Assembly (NCBI RefSeq): GCF_947252345.1
Contig: NZ_CAMXVC010000037.1
Span: forward strand, 1-15,050
Direction: 5' to 3'
Length of the DNA stretch: 15,050 nt
Origin: an uncultured Finegoldia sp.
GTDB lineage: Bacteria > Bacillota > Clostridia > Tissierellales > Peptoniphilaceae
Every line of letters begins with the position of its first letter. Within the stretch, counting starts at the first letter, position 1. A program made the translations under genes and the position numbers. Positions 14,998-15,050 of the stretch are shown here, piece after piece. The notes beneath the pieces were generated by a model, which worked only from the letters and a program-made list of their open reading frames with translations, was not told where the DNA came from and ran no database searches.

Positions 14998-15050
14998 TGA
15001 CCTGAACCCGTAAACACGGAATAATTTAATAATATTTTATGCGGAATGTA
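14998..15050. mobile_element. Probable insertion-sequence end, body to the right of the window
   Basis: TGACCTGAACCC (14998-15009), a 7-base middle and CGGAATA (15017-15023) mirror the terminus at 54-29, with 22 of 26 positions identical in inverted orientation. Unlike the left copy it forms no strong hairpin with a T-run, which argues against both being gene terminators and for both being element ends. Only 53 bases are visible and no transposase codons can be identified. The 24 bases between pstS and this end show no terminator. Confidence 0.5.

Noticed and set aside
14697..15017. 106-codon leftward open frame antisense to the end of pstS
   Set aside because: It is the shadow of the pstS reading frame, crosses into the putative element end, has no ribosome binding site I can see and resembles no family.
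14998..15023. Terminator for pstS
   Set aside because: The only hairpin is a four-base CCGT/ACGG stem with no T-run after it, too weak for an intrinsic terminator.

Overview
The window is a strongly AT-rich stretch of low-GC Gram-positive DNA. Ribosome binding sites are AGGAG-type, the proteins are rich in Lys, Asn and Ile, and the gene content points to an anaerobic Firmicute. The clostridial-type nucleoside kinase, AddAB pair, permuted PstS and unknown families would suit a Tissierellia or Clostridia relative such as Finegoldia, but that placement is inference and nothing here proves the genus. No rRNA, tRNA, CRISPR array, transposase gene or prophage gene is visible.

Bases 87-11818 hold seven tightly packed leftward genes, in transcription order: an RluA-type pseudouridine synthase, a TGS-fused nucleoside kinase, addB, addA, an OmpR-type response regulator, its membrane histidine kinase, and an uncharacterised membrane-anchored protein. 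Most junctions abut or overlap by 1-26 bases. The exception is the 36-base gap after addA, where the response regulator has a good promoter of its own. The unit therefore looks like RNA modification, nucleotide salvage and double-strand-break repair, followed by a three-gene signalling cassette that can also be transcribed separately. It may end at a hairpin at 15-47.

Bases 11819-14037 hold shorter units. A rightward gene encodes a membrane stub with the MltG LysM-like module but no catalytic domain. It meets head-on, with no spacer, a leftward gene of an unknown clostridial family; a strong rightward terminator lies inside that gene's last codons. Next is a leftward type I L-asparaginase with its own terminator and promoter. 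A divergent regulatory region follows, containing a Pho-box-like pair of TTTACA repeats with 11-base periodicity.

Bases 14038-14973 encode a phosphate-binding lipoprotein (PstS) whose two halves are in swapped order relative to the classical protein. This and the Pho-box-like repeats are the most distinctive signals in the window. The two-component system is a plausible, unproven, regulator of them.

Both edges of the window end in matching imperfect inverted termini with TG...CA ends (22 of 26 positions identical), at 29-54 and 14998-15023. Each is followed outward to the edge, for 54 and 53 bases in total. This looks like two ends of one insertion-sequence type with the bodies outside the window, either a real IS-flanked segment or a contig broken at repeats. 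I see ordinary core genes plus several odd details. I do not see a clear new multi-gene system.
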